Under the pieces are notes generated by a model. The model ran no database searches and was not told where the DNA came from. It worked only from the letters and a program-made list of their open reading frames with translations. From Amycolatopsis cihanbeyliensis (GTDB taxonomy: Bacteria > Actinomycetota > Actinomycetes > Mycobacteriales > Pseudonocardiaceae): a stretch of DNA of 64,000 nt. Location: contig NZ_VFML01000001.1 of NCBI RefSeq assembly GCF_006715045.1, forward strand, positions 4,184,501 through 4,248,500, given 5' to 3'. A program made the position numbers and the translations under genes. Shown here one piece after another: positions 35,385 to 43,987 of the stretch; position 1 is the stretch's first letter, and every line of letters starts with the position of its first letter.

Positions 35385-35725
35385 ACCACGAGGTTACGGG
35401 GAAGCCGCCGGAGGGTCGGCCACGGTCGCCGTGTGTTACCTGCCGGCCGAGTCGTCCGACGATGATCCATTCACCATCCCCCGCTCGCCGAATGCCTGGC
35501 CTACCCGGCATCGACCCGACCGTACGCGGGAAGAAGTCGCTGGAACTGCTGGCGCCGTTATACCGAGAAATGTGCTGACCTAAATGAGGCATATCTTGTT
35601 TGAAGATTACTTCTCACACGAACGTGTAATGGGCGTAACGCCGCCGGGCACATACCGATAAAAGGGCAATACCGCGGTTGTTCTCATTGCACATCGATTC
35701 ACTTTGCCCCAGGAAAGGCTTACTT
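35385..35725. other. Intergenic region without genes
   Basis: This 341-base divergent region is AT-rich from about 35570 to 35720 compared with its surroundings, so promoters for the Excalibur gene, and farther left for the regulator, are expected there. AGGAAAGG at 35711 is the ribosome-binding site of the Excalibur gene. I find no DosR box, iron box or convincing RNA gene. Confidence 0.5.
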
Positions 35726-36331
35726 GTGTCCCTGATACGTCGTACGGTCGTGACCGTTTCCGCTTTGTTGATCTCCGGGATGGTCGGCGCCGGAAGCGCC
35801 TCCGCCGCGCAGGATCGCTACAACTGTGGTGACTTCGCAACGCAGCCGGAGGCCCAGAAGGTGCTGGACTCCACCCCCGGTGACCCGCACGACCTGGACC
35901 GGGACGGCGACGGCATTGCCTGTGAGAGCCTTCCCGGCGGACCGGGCGGGGAGCCCGGCACCGACCCGACCACCACGAAGCCGGAGCGGACCACGACGGA
36001 CGCTCCGAAGGAGACCACCACTCGGCAGGCCCCCGAGGACAAGAACTGCCCGGACTTCCCGAACCAGGCCGCGGCGCAGGCGGTGCTGAACGCCGACCCG
36101 AGTGACCCGCACCGGCTGGACGGGGACGATGACGGTTATGCCTGTGAATCGCACTTCGGCGAGCCGGAACAGCGCCAGGTGGAGGTGCGCCCGGTCGGTG
36201 GGGTGGATACCGGCGGCGGCGCGGGTAAGGACGACACCGCGCTGGTCGCCCTCGGCGGGCTCGTGCTGATCGGTGCCGGGGCGGGTGTCGCGCTGGTGGT
36301 GCGGCGGCGCGCTCACGCCGGTAACCGGTGA
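35726..36331 (+). CDS. Secreted protein with two Excalibur calcium-binding domains
   Basis: Cell-surface protein of 201 residues. Signal peptide about residues 1-30 ending SASAAQ. Two Excalibur domains follow, each with the DxDxDGxxCE signature: DLDRDGDGIACES and RLDGDDDGYACES, separated by a Thr/Lys/Glu linker. The end has VGGVDTGGG, a hydrophobic segment and the basic tail RRRAHAGNR, the layout of a sortase sorting signal. The next gene is a class F sortase overlapping its stop, which supports anchoring of this protein by that enzyme. GTG start with AGGAAAGG upstream. Confidence 0.9.
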   Translation: MSLIRRTVVTVSALLISGMVGAGSASAAQDRYNCGDFATQPEAQKVLDSTPGDPHDLDRDGDGIACESLPGGPGGEPGTDPTTTKPERTTTDAPKETTTRQAPEDKNCPDFPNQAAAQAVLNADPSDPHRLDGDDDGYACESHFGEPEQRQVEVRPVGGVDTGGGAGKDDTALVALGGLVLIGAGAGVALVVRRRAHAGNR

Positions 36332-37017
36332 CGGGAGTCCGCGGCTTGCGGCGGTTCCGGTGGCAGCTCATCGCTGCCGCCGGAACCGCCGTCGTGGCGC
36401 TCGTGGTGATCCTCGCCGTCGCGCTGACCGGCCCTGGTGTACCCACCGCGGAGCCGGCCGGTGCGGCGGCACCCGTGCCGACGACCACCGCCGAACCCGC
36501 GCCGGAAACCACCTCGGCGGGCGCCGGGGAACTTCCCGCACGGCCACTGCCCCCGGCCCGGCCGGGACGGCTGGAGATCCCCTCGATCGACGTGCGGACC
36601 GAGCCGATCATCGACCTCGGCCTGGAACCGGACGGTGCGCTCGAGGTACCCGAGGACGCGGTGACCACGGGCTGGTTCACGCAGAGCCCCACACCGGGTG
36701 AGGCCGGCCCGGCGATCATCGCGGCGCACGTCGACTACCGGAACGTCCCCGGCATGTTCCACCGCCTGCACGAGCTGCGGCCCGGTGCCGAGGCGACCGT
36801 GCACCGCGAGGACGGGACCAGCGTGGTGTTCACGGTGACCGCGGTGGAGCGCTACCCGAAGGCGGAGTTTCCGACCGAACGGGTCTACGGCAACACCGAA
36901 GGGCCGGAACTGCGGCTGATCACCTGTGGTGGCGCGTTCAACCGGGCCGAAGGGGAGTACCTGGACAACGTGGTGGCCTATGCGCGAATGACGGGCACCC
37001 ACCGCGCCACGAAATAG
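36328..37017 (+). CDS. Class F sortase
   Basis: Membrane-anchored transpeptidase of 229 residues. One N-terminal membrane helix (about 13-33), a Pro/Ala/Thr-rich spacer and a sortase domain from about residue 80: RLEIPSIDVRTEPI, the catalytic histidine in AAHVDY, the catalytic cysteine in LITCGG and the arginine in VAYARM. Class F sortases are typical of actinobacteria and often stand beside their substrate. The GTG overlaps the stop of the Excalibur gene. Confidence 0.9.
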   Translation: MTGVRGLRRFRWQLIAAAGTAVVALVVILAVALTGPGVPTAEPAGAAAPVPTTTAEPAPETTSAGAGELPARPLPPARPGRLEIPSIDVRTEPIIDLGLEPDGALEVPEDAVTTGWFTQSPTPGEAGPAIIAAHVDYRNVPGMFHRLHELRPGAEATVHREDGTSVVFTVTAVERYPKAEFPTERVYGNTEGPELRLITCGGAFNRAEGEYLDNVVAYARMTGTHRATK

Positions 37018-37164
37018 CGGCGCTCGCCCGGCCGTTGTCTCCCGTATGAGTAGCGAGAGTCCGTTCCCGAACTGGACTCGGCTGCCTCGGGTGAGTGGAA
37101 TAACGCGCGCGGCGACAGCCCACGAGCGGCGAGGCCGGGCGCACGACCTGCGAAGGTGACAATC

Positions 37165-37956
37165 ATGGCGGAGTCCGAGCCCGGCCGAGTGGATCGTGCC
37201 GCGCGTTTGGGAACAGGTGCTGAGAGCCGTGGCCGGGTGCGAGTCGAGACCGGTGGAAAGCGAGTCCGGGCCGTGTTCGGGGGAACGGTGGTCGCCGACA
37301 CCACCGCGCCCCTGCTGGTCTGGGAGGTGCCGTACTACCCGACCTACTACGTCCCACGCGCCGACGTGCGGACCGATCTGAGCACGCCGAGCGGCCGAAC
37401 CACGCGGTCGCCGAGCCGCGGCGAGGGGCACGTGTCCACGCTGCGGGTCGGCGACCGCGAGGCCGTGGACGCGGTGACCGAGTACCCCGACTCCCCGCTG
37501 GAGCAGTTGCGTGACCACGTCCGGCTGGAATGGTCCGCGATGGATGCCTGGTTCGAGGAGGACGAGGAGGTCTACACCCACCCGCGCAGCCCGTACGTGC
37601 GGCTGGACATCCTGCCCAGCTCCCGGCGGGTGCGGGTGGAGATCGACGGCGTGACGGTGGCCGACACGCGCGGCCCACGCCTGCTGTTCGAGACCGGCCT
37701 GCCCACCAGGTACTACCTGCCGAAGACCGATGTGCGCCTCGACCTGCTGGAACCGAGCGACACCGTGACGCACTGCCCGTACAAGGGGCGGACGGAGTAC
37801 TTCTCGGTCGGCGAGCACACCGATATCGCGTGGTCGTACCGGACGCCGTTGCCGGAGAGCACGCGGATCGCGGGCCTGGTGGCGTTCGCGGACGAGCGGG
37901 TCGACGTGTACGTGGACGATGTGCTACAGGAGCGGCCCCGGACCAAGTTCGCCTGA
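37165..37956 (+). CDS. Protein with two DUF427 domains
   Basis: Soluble protein of about 263 residues with two related halves. The first has VRAVFGGTVVADTTAPLLVWE and YYVPRADVRTD, the second VRVEIDGVTVADTRGPRLLFE and YYLPKTDVRLD, together with CPYKGRTEYFSV. These are DUF427 repeats; the fold is a small beta barrel and the biochemical role is unknown. ATG with GAAGGTGA upstream. It is convergent with the next gene, two bases away. Confidence 0.88.
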   Translation: MAESEPGRVDRAARLGTGAESRGRVRVETGGKRVRAVFGGTVVADTTAPLLVWEVPYYPTYYVPRADVRTDLSTPSGRTTRSPSRGEGHVSTLRVGDREAVDAVTEYPDSPLEQLRDHVRLEWSAMDAWFEEDEEVYTHPRSPYVRLDILPSSRRVRVEIDGVTVADTRGPRLLFETGLPTRYYLPKTDVRLDLLEPSDTVTHCPYKGRTEYFSVGEHTDIAWSYRTPLPESTRIAGLVAFADERVDVYVDDVLQERPRTKFA

Positions 37957-37958
37957 CT

Positions 37959-38588
37959 TCAGGGCGAGGCCGAGGTGGCGGGCGAGGTTCCGCCCGCGTT
38001 CCCGTGGCAGGGCGGGCCCCAGAGCCCGGCCTCGGCTGAGCGGGCCGTGCGTTCGGCCCGCTGGAGCGGCGGCACGGGCGCGCCGGGCGTATCCGCGGCG
38101 ACATAGCTCGCGTACCCACCGTCCAGTGCGGCGACGGCGTAGTTCGTGCCGTCCGGCAGGATCAGGTCGGCGTCGGTGGTGCCGACCGTGCCGGGCGGCT
38201 CACCGGAACTCGTCCGTGGCGTGACTTTCGTGCCGATCAAGGTCTCGGCCGCCCAGGCAAAGGACTCGGTACCGAAGCAGGCGTCCACCGAAGGAGCCCG
38301 AAGTCCCCGGACCGTGATCCTGCGCCGCGCCCCGTCGGCTCCGGTCACCTCCACCGTCCCGCCGTCGATCACGCTGGTGACCGGGTAGGCAGGCGGGGCG
38401 GTGGCGGCCTTCGCCGGTACCACCGCGGCCGGGGCCGGTTTCGCCGCGGGAGAGCCGTGTGTCTTCTCGGTGGAGAGGCCGCAAATCGTCGCCAACGTGA
38501 ACAGCATTCCGAAAACCGTCAACGATATTTTCAGTGACATCGCCAAGAGGTTTTTCGTGGCACGCTGGTTTGCCGGGACGAGATCCAT
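37959..38588 (-). CDS. Secreted staphylococcal-nuclease-like protein, probably degenerate
   Basis: Protein of about 209 residues. An N-terminal hydrophobic helix (LKISLTVFGMLFTLATICGL) acts as signal or anchor, and an Ala/Pro linker follows. The domain after it resembles thermonuclease: PVTSVIDGGTVEV at the beginning, ITVRGLRAPSVDACFGTESFAWA in the centre, and DGGYASYVAAD and AEAGLWGPPC at the end. The usual VxDGDT has Gly instead of the calcium-binding Asp, and some catalytic arginines are hard to place, so nuclease activity is doubtful. The start is uncertain; 38540 and 38624 are alternatives. Confidence 0.65.
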   Translation of the reverse strand: MDLVPANQRATKNLLAMSLKISLTVFGMLFTLATICGLSTEKTHGSPAAKPAPAAVVPAKAATAPPAYPVTSVIDGGTVEVTGADGARRRITVRGLRAPSVDACFGTESFAWAAETLIGTKVTPRTSSGEPPGTVGTTDADLILPDGTNYAVAALDGGYASYVAADTPGAPVPPLQRAERTARSAEAGLWGPPCHGNAGGTSPATSASP

Positions 38589-38797
38589 GGAGTTGCTGCC
38601 TAACTCGCGGCGGTTCGAGCACATAACTGCGCCTGAATGGTCGCGTTTGAGTCGGCCACTGTTACCCGCCGCACGTGATGTGCACCTTCTTTTCATGCTT
38701 TGGGGTGAAGATCAGTAATGTGGCGCACGATGAGTACCACCGATACCGCCGGACGGGTGGCGCGACGCCGTGACCGCCGGGGGTAGGGGAGGCAGGG

Positions 38798-39496
38798 ATG
38801 TCCGGATGGGGAAGGCCGCCGACCGCGGCGAACCGCAAGTACCGGGAGAACGCCCGGCTGCTCGAGGCGATGGACGAGAAGGGACGATTCACCCACATCT
38901 TCCGAACGAACCTGTGGAGCGGGGACTCGGTGTCCGGGACGGGATCCGACGGTGACCAGACCCGGGTGCTGCGGGCCGAACTACCTGCGATGATGCGCCG
39001 GGTGGGCATCCGGACCCTGCTGGATCTGCCCTGCGGCGACTTCAACTGGCTGGCCGACACCGAGCTGGACCTCGACTGGTACCTGGGCGCGGATATCGTC
39101 GACGAGCTGATACTGCGCAACGAGCGGCGGCATGCCCGTGTGGACGGCAGCCGTCGCTTCGTCCCGCTCGACCTGTTGCGGGACACGCTGCCGGGGGCCG
39201 ACGGGGTGCTGTGCCGGGACTGCCTCGTGCACTTCGGTTTCGCCGACATCCGGCGGGCGCTGGCGAACGTGCGGGCAAGCGGCTCGCGCTACCTGATCAC
39301 GACCACCTTCACCGAGCTGACGACCAATGTGGACATTTCGACCGGCGACTGGCGGCCGCTCAACCTGTGTCGCGAGCCGTTCGGTTTCCCCGAGCCGGTG
39401 GACCTCATCCTCGAAGGGTGCACCGAGGAGAACGGTGCCTACGCGGACAAGGCGCTCGCCGTCTGGGACCTGGGCGAGCTACCCGCCGGCGGGTAG
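38798..39496 (+). CDS. SAM-dependent methyltransferase, class I
   Basis: Cytoplasmic enzyme of 232 residues. The SAM-binding motif I is LLDLPCGDFNWL (about residues 69-80), motif II is near YLGADIVDELI, and CRDCLVHFGFADI matches the motif IV region. The substrate is not evident. ATG is preceded by GGGGAGGCAGGG. The gene is isolated between the nuclease-like protein and the end of the defence island, and its link to either is uncertain. Confidence 0.82.
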   Translation: MSGWGRPPTAANRKYRENARLLEAMDEKGRFTHIFRTNLWSGDSVSGTGSDGDQTRVLRAELPAMMRRVGIRTLLDLPCGDFNWLADTELDLDWYLGADIVDELILRNERRHARVDGSRRFVPLDLLRDTLPGADGVLCRDCLVHFGFADIRRALANVRASGSRYLITTTFTELTTNVDISTGDWRPLNLCREPFGFPEPVDLILEGCTEENGAYADKALAVWDLGELPAGG

Positions 39497-39563
39497 CCGC
39501 CTGCCAGCCTGCCGACCGGGTTCGCGTGCCGCCCCGCGGCCGGGGCTCGCCCGCGCCGTCGGC

Positions 39564-41459
39564 TCAGCGGACCATCGAATCCAGGAACTCCTGAGTCTCC
39601 GGATCCGTGGAGTGCACGCACACACCCCGCATACCGCGGGTGAGCAGCACTTTGTAGGTGTTCCGGATCAGGGCACCGAAGTGCAGCTCGCCCGCCTTCT
39701 TCACATCCGTGTCGTGGGAGTACTCCCGGCGCGGCACCCAGCGGTCGCCGCGGCGCACCAGATCCGGTCCGAAGATCACCCCGGCCCAGTCGTACTCGAA
39801 CCCCTGTGCGGTATAGATGCAGCCGACCTGGTGGAAGCCGCGCTCATCGGACGCCCAGTAGTGCGACTCGGGTGCTTCCGGTACCCGCTTTCCGGGCTTC
39901 GCGTTCCAGGGACGCTGCCAGTCGCCGATCTGCACGTCGCGGACCAGCGCCATGCCCTCGGGGGTTTCCACCGGGTTGCTCCAGCGCCAGCAGAAGCCCG
40001 CCGCGACCCGCGCCGTCCCCTCGTGCTGCCGTTGCTTCTCCAGCAACCAGTGTTCGAGAGCTTGCGGTGAGGCCGCACTGGAGACCGTGAACTCCTCATC
40101 CAGTGGTGAAGCCAGCTCGCTCCAGGGAGCAGGTGGCCTGCGGTCGAGCCCAAGCAGGCGGGCAACCCAGTCGTCGAACGTGGCGGAACCACCACAGCGG
40201 AACTGCCCCTCCAGCGGCACCACCTCGACCTGGCAGCCGAGTGCGTGGGCCGCCTCGCGGATCTCCGCCAGCGAGCCCATCTCGCCGGGTTTCACCGTCT
40301 GGTTCTCGTCCAGCAGGAACACCGGAACCCACGCCGCGTCGATCAGCTCGTTCACCTGTGGCCGGGCCCGAGCCCGTTGCTCCCTGCCGGTGAACCTGGT
40401 GACGCTGGTTTCCCTGATCCGGTGGGCCTCGTCGCACAGCAGCACGTCCAGCCCTCGTTGCTCGGACGTGGTGTAGTTGTTGAAGAACTTGAACAGGTTC
40501 TTCAACCGTTTCTCGCGGCGGCTGGAGATCTGCCGCATGGTGTTGGTGAACGCTCTCGACCCGGTGGCGTGGTGCACCTCTCGACCCTGCCTGGACAGGG
40601 AGCCCATCAGGCTCAGCGCGATGACACTCTTGCCGGACCCCGGGCCGCCGAGCACCACGACGACGGTCTGTGTCCGCGCCGCCCGTGCCCGCCGCACCGC
40701 CTGGTTCACCACCTGGAACGCGACCCGTTGCTCGTCGAGCAGGACAAACTGCTCGCGTTCTTCGATCTCCTTGGCCGCCAGGTCGAGCAGCGGTTTCGTC
40801 GGGCCATGCCGGAAGCTCAGGAAGTCGTCGGCCGCCTTGCGTGCCGCGTCCCGCTCGCCGCGCACGTCCAGCAGCGAGCGTAGGTGCTTCAACAGGTCGG
40901 CCTTGTCGTCCGCAGTGAAGAGCTGGCCGAGGTCGCTGGGCCGGTACTGGCCGAGCGTGGCGACCCCACTGGTGCGAGCGTTGTGCAGGTAGGCGACCCC
41001 GTGCACGGCGTGCGGCGACTCGGCCAGCGCCGGGGTGGAATCCACCAGGTACTCGCAGTAGGACCGGACCTGCTCGGCCGGGTGCAGCACGGGATCGGCG
41101 TAGTAGTCCACGCGGACGACGTCCGCCGCCACCATCTCGGCCGCGGACCACTGCTTGAGCTCGACCAACACGTAACTCGGCTCGCCGCCGTCGCTGCGCG
41201 GGTGCGTGCCGCACAGCACCGCGTCCACCCGCTTGGGACTGTGCGGGAGTTGGTGTTCGAGCAGCACTTCAACATGCCCGAGCCCGGCGTCGACCAGGTC
41301 GGTCAGGAACACCAGCAGGCTGCGTTTCCAGGAGTTGACCTCACCGGTCCCGGCCCGGTGCTCCAGCGCGAACCGCGCCTGTTCCTGTAGCCGCAGGTGC
41401 AGCCGTTCCGCTCTGGCTTCGATGAGCAGGTCCTCGGCACTCTGCCGAACGAGAGCCAA
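39564..41459 (-). CDS. DUF2075 protein: PD-(D/E)XK-like nuclease fused to SF1 helicase
   Basis: Protein of 631 residues at the downstream end of the defence island. The N-terminus has a PD-(D/E)XK-like core: Asp79 in KRVDAVLC and Glu100-x-Lys102 in VLVELKQW. The DUF2075 helicase domain has Walker A GGPGSGKS (Lys277), Walker B DVLLCDEAHRI, a motif III-like VFLLDENQT and the late motif YTAQGFEYDW. Related proteins are predicted nucleic-acid helicases and some act in defence. TTG start with GGGGGAAG upstream. It is 90 bases after the MazG-like gene on the same strand. Confidence 0.82.
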   Translation of the reverse strand: MALVRQSAEDLLIEARAERLHLRLQEQARFALEHRAGTGEVNSWKRSLLVFLTDLVDAGLGHVEVLLEHQLPHSPKRVDAVLCGTHPRSDGGEPSYVLVELKQWSAAEMVAADVVRVDYYADPVLHPAEQVRSYCEYLVDSTPALAESPHAVHGVAYLHNARTSGVATLGQYRPSDLGQLFTADDKADLLKHLRSLLDVRGERDAARKAADDFLSFRHGPTKPLLDLAAKEIEEREQFVLLDEQRVAFQVVNQAVRRARAARTQTVVVVLGGPGSGKSVIALSLMGSLSRQGREVHHATGSRAFTNTMRQISSRREKRLKNLFKFFNNYTTSEQRGLDVLLCDEAHRIRETSVTRFTGREQRARARPQVNELIDAAWVPVFLLDENQTVKPGEMGSLAEIREAAHALGCQVEVVPLEGQFRCGGSATFDDWVARLLGLDRRPPAPWSELASPLDEEFTVSSAASPQALEHWLLEKQRQHEGTARVAAGFCWRWSNPVETPEGMALVRDVQIGDWQRPWNAKPGKRVPEAPESHYWASDERGFHQVGCIYTAQGFEYDWAGVIFGPDLVRRGDRWVPRREYSHDTDVKKAGELHFGALIRNTYKVLLTRGMRGVCVHSTDPETQEFLDSMVR

Positions 41460-41549
41460 CGTCTTCCCCCTGTGCGCACGCGAATGACGTGCGGGTGGGG
41501 GCAGCGACGAAGTCTCGCTTCGGTGCCCGTCGGGCCGCGAAGGCCAAGG

Positions 41550-41882
41550 TTAGTAGATCTGGCCCGCCGAGCCGGGCGGGAAACGCGACTCGTTGCGCGC
41601 GATTTTCGCCCGTGCGGCATCCATCAGGTCCACGCCGAGCACATCGGCCAGCCGCACCAGGTAGATGGCGACGTCGGCCAGCTCGTCCAGCACCTCCGGG
41701 CGTAGTTCCGGATCCTCCAGTGCCGTGGCCGACTCCTCCGGGGTCAGCCACTGGAACAGCGCGGTCAGCTCGCCCACCTCCCCGGAAAGCGCCATGACCA
41801 GGTTCTTCGGCGTGTGGTACTGCTCCCAGTCCCGGGCATCGGCGAACTCGCGCAGCCGCCGGGCAAGATCGTCCAAGGTCAC
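41550..41882 (-). CDS. MazG-like nucleotide pyrophosphohydrolase
   Basis: Small all-helical enzyme of 110 residues of the MazG/iMazG superfamily that hydrolyses nucleoside triphosphates to monophosphates. The metal-binding pattern is SGEVGELTALFQW (Glu34, Glu37) and the later DELADVAIYLVRLADVLGVD with Glu and Asp. The frame starts with ATG five bases after the helicase stop, so it belongs to the BREX transcript. Removal of dNTPs or of damaged nucleotides would fit a role in defence, but housekeeping of the pool is equally possible. Confidence 0.88.
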   Translation of the reverse strand: MTLDDLARRLREFADARDWEQYHTPKNLVMALSGEVGELTALFQWLTPEESATALEDPELRPEVLDELADVAIYLVRLADVLGVDLMDAARAKIARNESRFPPGSAGQIY

Positions 41883-41887
41883 GAGCC

Positions 41888-43987
41888 TCAGTCTGCCCGA
41901 TCCAGTCGGAAGCGCCGCGGCTCCGTAGCGGCCTGCCGAGCGTGCTCGTAGTCGGCCAGCCGGGCGGCCACGGTATCCCGAGCCAACTCCACGGGCAGGG
42001 CCGCCGCGAACTTCAGGCCGGTGATGGCCTGGTCGTTGACCTCCGGCGCGTGTGGGGTCAGAGTGCGTAGCCCGGCGTTGATCGTTTTCGAGGTGAGTTC
42101 GGGAAGCAGGCGCAAGGACCGGTCATCGATGCGTTGCCGTGGGTCGACGAGCCCGGGCAGCGAGGCTTGCAGGCTGCGGTTCGCCGCGGTGCCGGCCCAG
42201 GTCCACCAGCGCAGGTCGCCGCCCTCGCTACGCACCACCGTCGCCTCGGCCGCGATGTTGCCGGTGTGGTGTGCCCGCAGCTCGTCCAGCACGGCGGCGG
42301 CTCGTCGGGTGAAGCTCACCCCGGCGGGGTCGGTGCCCAGCAACACCGTCCGTTGCCCCCTGGCCAGCTCGAACGACAGGCCACCGCCGGTGCTGCCCCA
42401 CTTCGCCCGCCCAGGCAGGTCACTCGGTTCCACGAAGCAGCGCCGCCGCTTCCAGTCGATATGGCCGACCTGCCAGGCCCGCCCGGCCAGCAGCAGTACC
42501 CGCGGCCCGCCGTGCTCGTCGGCCAGCAGCACCTCGTCCCCGACCTTGCCGAGCTCGTCCCGCCCGGCGAACACGGTGAACTCGGGCGGCGCGCTGAACA
42601 CGGCGAGCAGGTCGGAGAAGTACCGCCGGCCGAACTTCCGCTCCGCCTCCGGTCCGATGAAGGCCATCGAGCCGTCCAGCTCCAGGTATCCCTCGGCCAG
42701 CAGGTGGTTCATGATCGCGTCGGCCTCGGCGTCGAACAGCGGAAGGTCGCCCCACCATTCCCGCCAGGTGTTCCTGCCGATCGTGTTCTCCTGCAGGGCG
42801 AGCGCCAGGATCTGCTGGGCCGCGATGTGCCGGGGCCGCGGTGGCGCCACGATCGGCTCGACCCAGCCCGCGGCCCAGCGTTCCAGCAACCCAGCGGCGG
42901 CCAGTACAGCGTCTTGTTCCAGGCAGAGGAACAGGCAGTTGCGGCTGGTGCCCGACCGCCGACCGGTACGGCCCAGCCGCTGCAGGAACGACGCCACCGT
43001 GCGCGGCGCGTCCAGCTGGATCACCCGGTCCAGGTCGCCGACGTCGATTCCCAGTTCCAATGTGGACGTCGCCACGATGACGCAGTCGCGGGCCTCGGCG
43101 AACGCCTGCTCCGATCTTCTGCGTTCCTGCGCCGACAGCGAGGAATGCGAGAGGAACGTGGTGACCTCGCGGGCGCGCAGGGCCGCGCCGAGCTCCTCGG
43201 CCCGGCGCCTGCTGTCCACGAAGACCAGCCGCTTCTCCCCACCGTGCAGCGCGGCGATCACCTTCGCCGCGTTGTCCACCGTGCCCACGTGGTCCACGGT
43301 CAGCTCGGCCGCCGTCGCCGCACCTGCCTGCGGTGCCACCACCGCGCGCTCCCGCTCCCGGCCGGAACCCTGCAACCAGGCCAGCAACTCGGTGGGGTTG
43401 CCCACGGTGGCCGACAGTCCGATGCGTTGCAGCGGGCGTCCGGCCAGCCGGGACAGCCGCTCCAGCACGGCGAGCAGGTGCCAGCCCCGGTCGTCCCCGG
43501 CGAAGGCGTGCACCTCGTCCACGACCACGGCCCGCAGCCCGGCGAACATCCGGCGGGCGTCTACCTTGGTGGAGACCAGCATCGCCTCCAGCGACTCCGG
43601 GGTGGTGAGCAGGAAGTCCGGTTCGTCGAGCTGGATCCGCTTGCGCTCCGAGGTGGGGACATCCCCGTGCCACACCGCCGCCGTGCGGCCGAGCCAGGCC
43701 GCGTAGCTTGCCAGCCGCCCCTCCAGGTTGTTCAGCAGCGCCCGAAGTGGACAGACGTAGAGCACGGAGACCCCGTGCCAGCGCCGCTGCTCCATCGCGC
43801 TCAGTAGCGGGAAACAGGCAGCCTCGGTCTTTCCGCCCGCCGTGGGTGCGAGCAGGATGGCGTCCTTGCCGTCAAGCACGGGCTCGATGGCCGCTTCCTG
43901 CAGCGGGCGCAGGCTCGGCCAGCCCAGCGTGTTCACGACATGGTGCACCAGTGCCGGATGCAGCCGGTCCAGCACGGAACCGCTCAC
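41888..43987 (-). CDS. brxHI: BREX type 2 helicase BrxHI
   Basis: Superfamily 2 helicase of 699 residues similar to Lhr. Walker A APTAGGKTEA (about 48-57), DEVH box at 157-160, motif III GLSATVGNP, motif V ATSTLELGIDVGDLD and motif VI QRLGRTGRRSG. The C-terminal 300 residues form the Lhr-type winged-helix and beta-rich parts. In BREX type 2 systems a helicase of this type ends the operon after brxD, as here, with a four-base overlap. It is proposed to act on DNA with the other Pgl proteins; the exact role is unknown. Confidence 0.9.
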   Translation of the reverse strand: MSGSVLDRLHPALVHHVVNTLGWPSLRPLQEAAIEPVLDGKDAILLAPTAGGKTEAACFPLLSAMEQRRWHGVSVLYVCPLRALLNNLEGRLASYAAWLGRTAAVWHGDVPTSERKRIQLDEPDFLLTTPESLEAMLVSTKVDARRMFAGLRAVVVDEVHAFAGDDRGWHLLAVLERLSRLAGRPLQRIGLSATVGNPTELLAWLQGSGRERERAVVAPQAGAATAAELTVDHVGTVDNAAKVIAALHGGEKRLVFVDSRRRAEELGAALRAREVTTFLSHSSLSAQERRRSEQAFAEARDCVIVATSTLELGIDVGDLDRVIQLDAPRTVASFLQRLGRTGRRSGTSRNCLFLCLEQDAVLAAAGLLERWAAGWVEPIVAPPRPRHIAAQQILALALQENTIGRNTWREWWGDLPLFDAEADAIMNHLLAEGYLELDGSMAFIGPEAERKFGRRYFSDLLAVFSAPPEFTVFAGRDELGKVGDEVLLADEHGGPRVLLLAGRAWQVGHIDWKRRRCFVEPSDLPGRAKWGSTGGGLSFELARGQRTVLLGTDPAGVSFTRRAAAVLDELRAHHTGNIAAEATVVRSEGGDLRWWTWAGTAANRSLQASLPGLVDPRQRIDDRSLRLLPELTSKTINAGLRTLTPHAPEVNDQAITGLKFAAALPVELARDTVAARLADYEHARQAATEPRRFRLDRAD

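Noticed and set aside
33067..35592. An 841-codon frame joining the GT-B-like protein with sequence antisense to the response regulator
   Set aside because: The upstream part covers the regulator gene on the same strand in another frame and resembles nothing; a ribosome-binding site supports the start at 34692.
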